Assembly (NCBI GenBank): GCA_964401335.1
Contig: CAYNYK010000001.1
Location: 1 to 64,000, forward strand
DNA: 64,000 bases
Direction: 5' to 3'
DNA from: JAAYCU01 sp964401335
GTDB lineage: Bacteria; Planctomycetota; Phycisphaerae; UBA1845; PWPN01
In this document: positions 61,947-64,000 of the stretch, piece by piece
How positions within the stretch are numbered: position 1 is the stretch's first letter
How the letters are laid out: every line of letters starts with the position of its first letter
Notes under the pieces: model-generated
Seen by the model: only the letters and a program-made list of their open reading frames with translations
Told to the model about the DNA's origin: nothing
The model's database searches: none
Made by a program: the position numbers and the translations under genes

Positions 61947-62582
61947 ATGGCCGACGAGGACATGGATGGCCTGTTGAGTCAGGACGACATTAACGCCGCG
62001 CTGCAGGCGGCCGGCCTGGAGTCCGAGGCGGGATCGTCCGCCGAGGTTGCCCCGGAACCGACCAAAGAAGAGACCGGCGGTTTGAGCCAGGCGGATATCG
62101 ATGCTGCTCTTAATGCGGCGCAGGGGGTTGGTTCGGTCGCCTCGGAGGCCCGGGTGGACGCAACCGGTCGCCCGTTTGATGAAGCCGCCGCGGCCATGGC
62201 CGCCGCCATTGCGCAGGAGACTGCCCAAGCCGCTTCCGCGACGCCTAAACCATTACCGCCCGGTTCCCGACCCATCGAGTTGCCGGAGATTGGTGGGGAA
62301 TCCATTACTTCGCGTGAATCGCAGGCTATCGATCTGCTCCGCGACGTTGATCTAACCGTGAAAATAGAGCTGGGGCGCAGCCGTATGCTGGTGGACGATG
62401 TATTGCGGCTGGGTGAAGGCTCGGTCGTTGAGTTGGACAAACTGGCCGGTGATCCGGTTGATGTGTTGGTGAATAATCGACTCGTGGCGCGTGGCGAGGT
62501 GCTCGTGCTTAACGACAACTTCTGTGTGCGAATCAACGATATCGTGAACCGGGAGGGCGAAGAAGACGAGGAGGAGGAATAA
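61947..62582 (+). CDS. fliN: Flagellar motor switch protein FliN with two FliM-like N-terminal motifs
   Basis: A 211-residue protein, long for FliN (often ~100-140). Starts at 61947 or 61926 (which adds 7 residues); neither has a perfect ribosome site. The N-terminal ~110 residues hold LSQDDINAAL (residues 10-19) and LSQADIDAAL (46-55), both like the FliM N-terminal LSQDEIDALL motif that binds CheY-P. A disordered Ala/Pro-rich linker follows. The C-terminal SpoA domain is VDLTVKIELGRSRMLVDDVLRLGEGSVVELDKLAGDPVDVLVNNRLVARGEVLVLNDNFCVRINDI. fliM is absent between fliL and this gene. Confidence 0.9.
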   Translation: MADEDMDGLLSQDDINAALQAAGLESEAGSSAEVAPEPTKEETGGLSQADIDAALNAAQGVGSVASEARVDATGRPFDEAAAAMAAAIAQETAQAASATPKPLPPGSRPIELPEIGGESITSRESQAIDLLRDVDLTVKIELGRSRMLVDDVLRLGEGSVVELDKLAGDPVDVLVNNRLVARGEVLVLNDNFCVRINDIVNREGEEDEEEE

Positions 62583-62732
62583 ACTTGTTCGGCCGGTATG
62601 CCCTGAGCAGGATCGCTCGGGGCGCGTCTCATCGCTCGTTTTTCGAGCTAGCCGTGGCGAAAACACGGCGGGGATGTTCGACGCGGCGGCCTTGATCGGC
62701 AGGATGCCCAGCGGACCAGGAGGGTCCATTTC

Positions 62733-63527
62733 ATGTTTACACCCCGTTATCTATCGGCAACCGTGATCTTGACTTGGGCTGTCGCCCTGGTGTCCGTTGT
62801 GGCCAATCAGGAGGCGACCGTTTCACCGGACGAAACGGCTGATCTACGGGTTCCGATCAAGAATATCGGTTTCGTGGGTCAGGAGCACCGCGCGCCGATG
62901 ATGTGCGCGGAGGAGACGACGGAGACGCGGTCGGCCGAATCCAAGCCGATTGTCCGCTCGTCCACTCCGATCGGGGCCCAGCATCCGGTAAGTGATACGG
63001 CGCATGCGGCAGGGGGGACGGCCCTATCCCGTGAAAGCGAGGGGAAGAGTCTGTCGCGCGATAACCGAGTCACCGCCGGCTTTTCCTGGCGGGATGGTTT
63101 GCCTCTGGTGTTGGTTTTAGGCCTGATTGCCGGAATGGCTTTGCTGCTGCGCCGGTTTCTTCCGAATCAGCGTTTGTTAACCGGATCGGCGGCGATTGAA
63201 ATCGTGGCCCGTACCGGCTTGTCGTCGAAACAGCAATTGGTTTTGGTCAAAATGGGCGGTCGCCTCGTGTTATTGGGGGTCTCGGCCGAAAGGATCAATC
63301 CGCTGTCGGAGGTGGTCGACCCCGACGAAGTAGCGACCCTGATCGGGGCGGCGGCGGGCGATCGTCCGGGATCGATGCGGAGGGCGTTCGCCGACTCATT
63401 CGAGCGTGAGGTCCGAACCTATGCCGAGCCTTCGAAAGACGACCAACTGGTCGAGACGGTCGGTGGCGAGGTTCGCGGCCTGTTGGACAAGCTTCGTCGG
63501 CATACCCGTGCGCGGGAGGTGGCCTGA
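62733..63527 (+). CDS. fliO: Flagellar biosynthesis protein FliO
   Basis: A 264-residue protein. A signal-like N-terminus is followed by a charged Ser/Thr-rich extracellular segment, then the membrane helix LPLVLVLGLIAGMALLLRRFLP (about residues 124-146) and the FliO-type domain IEIVARTGLSSKQQLVLVKMGGRLVLLGVSAERINPLSEV. FliO helps assemble the FliP-FliQ-FliR gate. Directly before fliP, as usual. Confidence 0.85.
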   Translation: MFTPRYLSATVILTWAVALVSVVANQEATVSPDETADLRVPIKNIGFVGQEHRAPMMCAEETTETRSAESKPIVRSSTPIGAQHPVSDTAHAAGGTALSRESEGKSLSRDNRVTAGFSWRDGLPLVLVLGLIAGMALLLRRFLPNQRLLTGSAAIEIVARTGLSSKQQLVLVKMGGRLVLLGVSAERINPLSEVVDPDEVATLIGAAAGDRPGSMRRAFADSFEREVRTYAEPSKDDQLVETVGGEVRGLLDKLRRHTRAREVA

Positions 63528-63625
63528 AAAGTATTTCGGCCTATCCGCCACCTTATAGGGGGTGACGGGCCGACGGGTCTTGGTGGTTAGAAGCGAACAG
63601 AAACAACGCAAAGGAATTGCGTGGC

Positions 63626-64000
63626 ATGATACGGCATGGAGGCCTGATCTGGTTTTTAGCCGCGGCGATGGTGGCCACCGCTGTGGTTGAGTTGCGCGCC
63701 CAGACCTTGCCCCCTGATCCTGCGGTCGAGAATCCATTGGCCATTCCCGATGTCAGCCGGGTATTGCCGCCGGCCACCACCCGCGAGGGGGTCCATGCGA
63801 GTCTGAAAATACTCTTAATCATGACCGTGCTGGCCCTGGCCCCGGCCATTCTGATCATGACCACCTGTTTTACCCGCATCGTGATCGTCCTGGCCTTATT
63901 ACGGCAGGCCATCGGCACCGCTCAGTTGCCTCCTTATCAGGTGCTCATCGGGTTGTCGCTGTTTCTGACTTTCCTGGTCATGGCCCCGACCTATGAAAAA
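63626..64000 (+). CDS. fliP: Flagellar biosynthetic protein FliP, truncated by window end
   Basis: The first 125 codons of FliP. ATG 63626 has AAAGGA about 10 nt upstream. A cleavable signal peptide (LIWFLAAAMVATAVVELRA) is followed by the conserved SLKILLIMTVLALAPAILIMTTCFTRIVIVLALLRQAIGTAQLPPYQVLIGLSLFLTFLVMAPT. The frame is open at the last base. FliP is a core protein of the type III export gate. Confidence 0.93.
   Translation, partial: MIRHGGLIWFLAAAMVATAVVELRAQTLPPDPAVENPLAIPDVSRVLPPATTREGVHASLKILLIMTVLALAPAILIMTTCFTRIVIVLALLRQAIGTAQLPPYQVLIGLSLFLTFLVMAPTYEK

Noticed and set aside
1..64000. tRNA, rRNA or known riboswitch genes
   Set aside because: I looked in each intergenic gap and saw no tRNA-like arms or conserved rRNA or riboswitch words; a covariance-model scan would be decisive.

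Overview
The window looks like a scaffold piece from an uncultivated Planctomycetota bacterium, most probably of the class Phycisphaerae. There is no rRNA gene, so this placement is inferred from content: secreted beta-helix glycosidases, a 3-keto-disaccharide hydrolase domain (DUF1080), a formylglycine-type sulfatase, Gfo/Idh/MocA dehydrogenase, and a long single-strand flagellar operon with FlbD and a MotE-like gene. Two places are assembly problems. At the left edge a Pro/Thr/Glu-rich lipoprotein is fused in frame to the tail of a sugar transporter at about 620. Around 54548-54720 a run of Ns with degraded flanks splits fliJ.

Region 1 (about 620-23463) is a glycan and sugar-acid utilisation locus. 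On the plus strand it holds a sugar-porter tail, three tandem GH141-like beta-helix proteins, a DUF1080 protein, a GH2 beta-mannosidase-like enzyme, a RhaT-like permease, a mutarotase-fold protein, an enolase-superfamily sugar-acid dehydratase, a class II aldolase, KDG kinase, KDPG/KHG aldolase, a cyclase-family protein and a Gfo/Idh/MocA dehydrogenase. A large GH106-like glycosidase faces them. Together they can cut an oligosaccharide, import a sugar, oxidise and dehydrate it, and split the 2-keto-3-deoxy acid into pyruvate plus a triose phosphate or aldehyde. A 270-bp second copy of the 3' end of the GH106-like gene lies stranded after the GH2 gene.

Region 2 (23506-31398) is mostly housekeeping: an AI-2E family exporter, panD, a decayed PIN toxin with a small partner gene, pyrD and a convergent type-2 pyrF, rsgA, a DUF192 lipoprotein and an RsbU-like PP2C phosphatase. 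Region 3 (31436-33021) is a small AT-richer pair on the minus strand: a DUF4325 STAS-like protein and a STAS/HATPase protein. They face the phosphatase, so the three components of a partner-switch circuit lie side by side.

Region 4 (33328-42378) holds an AraC regulator, a sulfatase, rsmH, serC and aconitase. Between the convergent serC and acnA genes lies about 600 bp of dense palindromic repeats. A separate dispersed palindromic repeat occurs in three intergenic gaps of the window.

Region 5 (42379-64000) is motility: a membrane-anchored TPR protein, flgN, a FleS/FleR-like two-component pair with a sigma-54 activator, a good sigma-54 promoter, then flgB-flgC-fliE-fliF-fliG-fliH-fliI-fliJ-motE-like-fliK-flgD-flgE-flbD-motA-motB-fliL-fliN-fliO-fliP, with fliP cut by the window end. 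fliM is missing from its usual place between fliL and fliN, and the FliN here carries two FliM-like N-terminal motifs.
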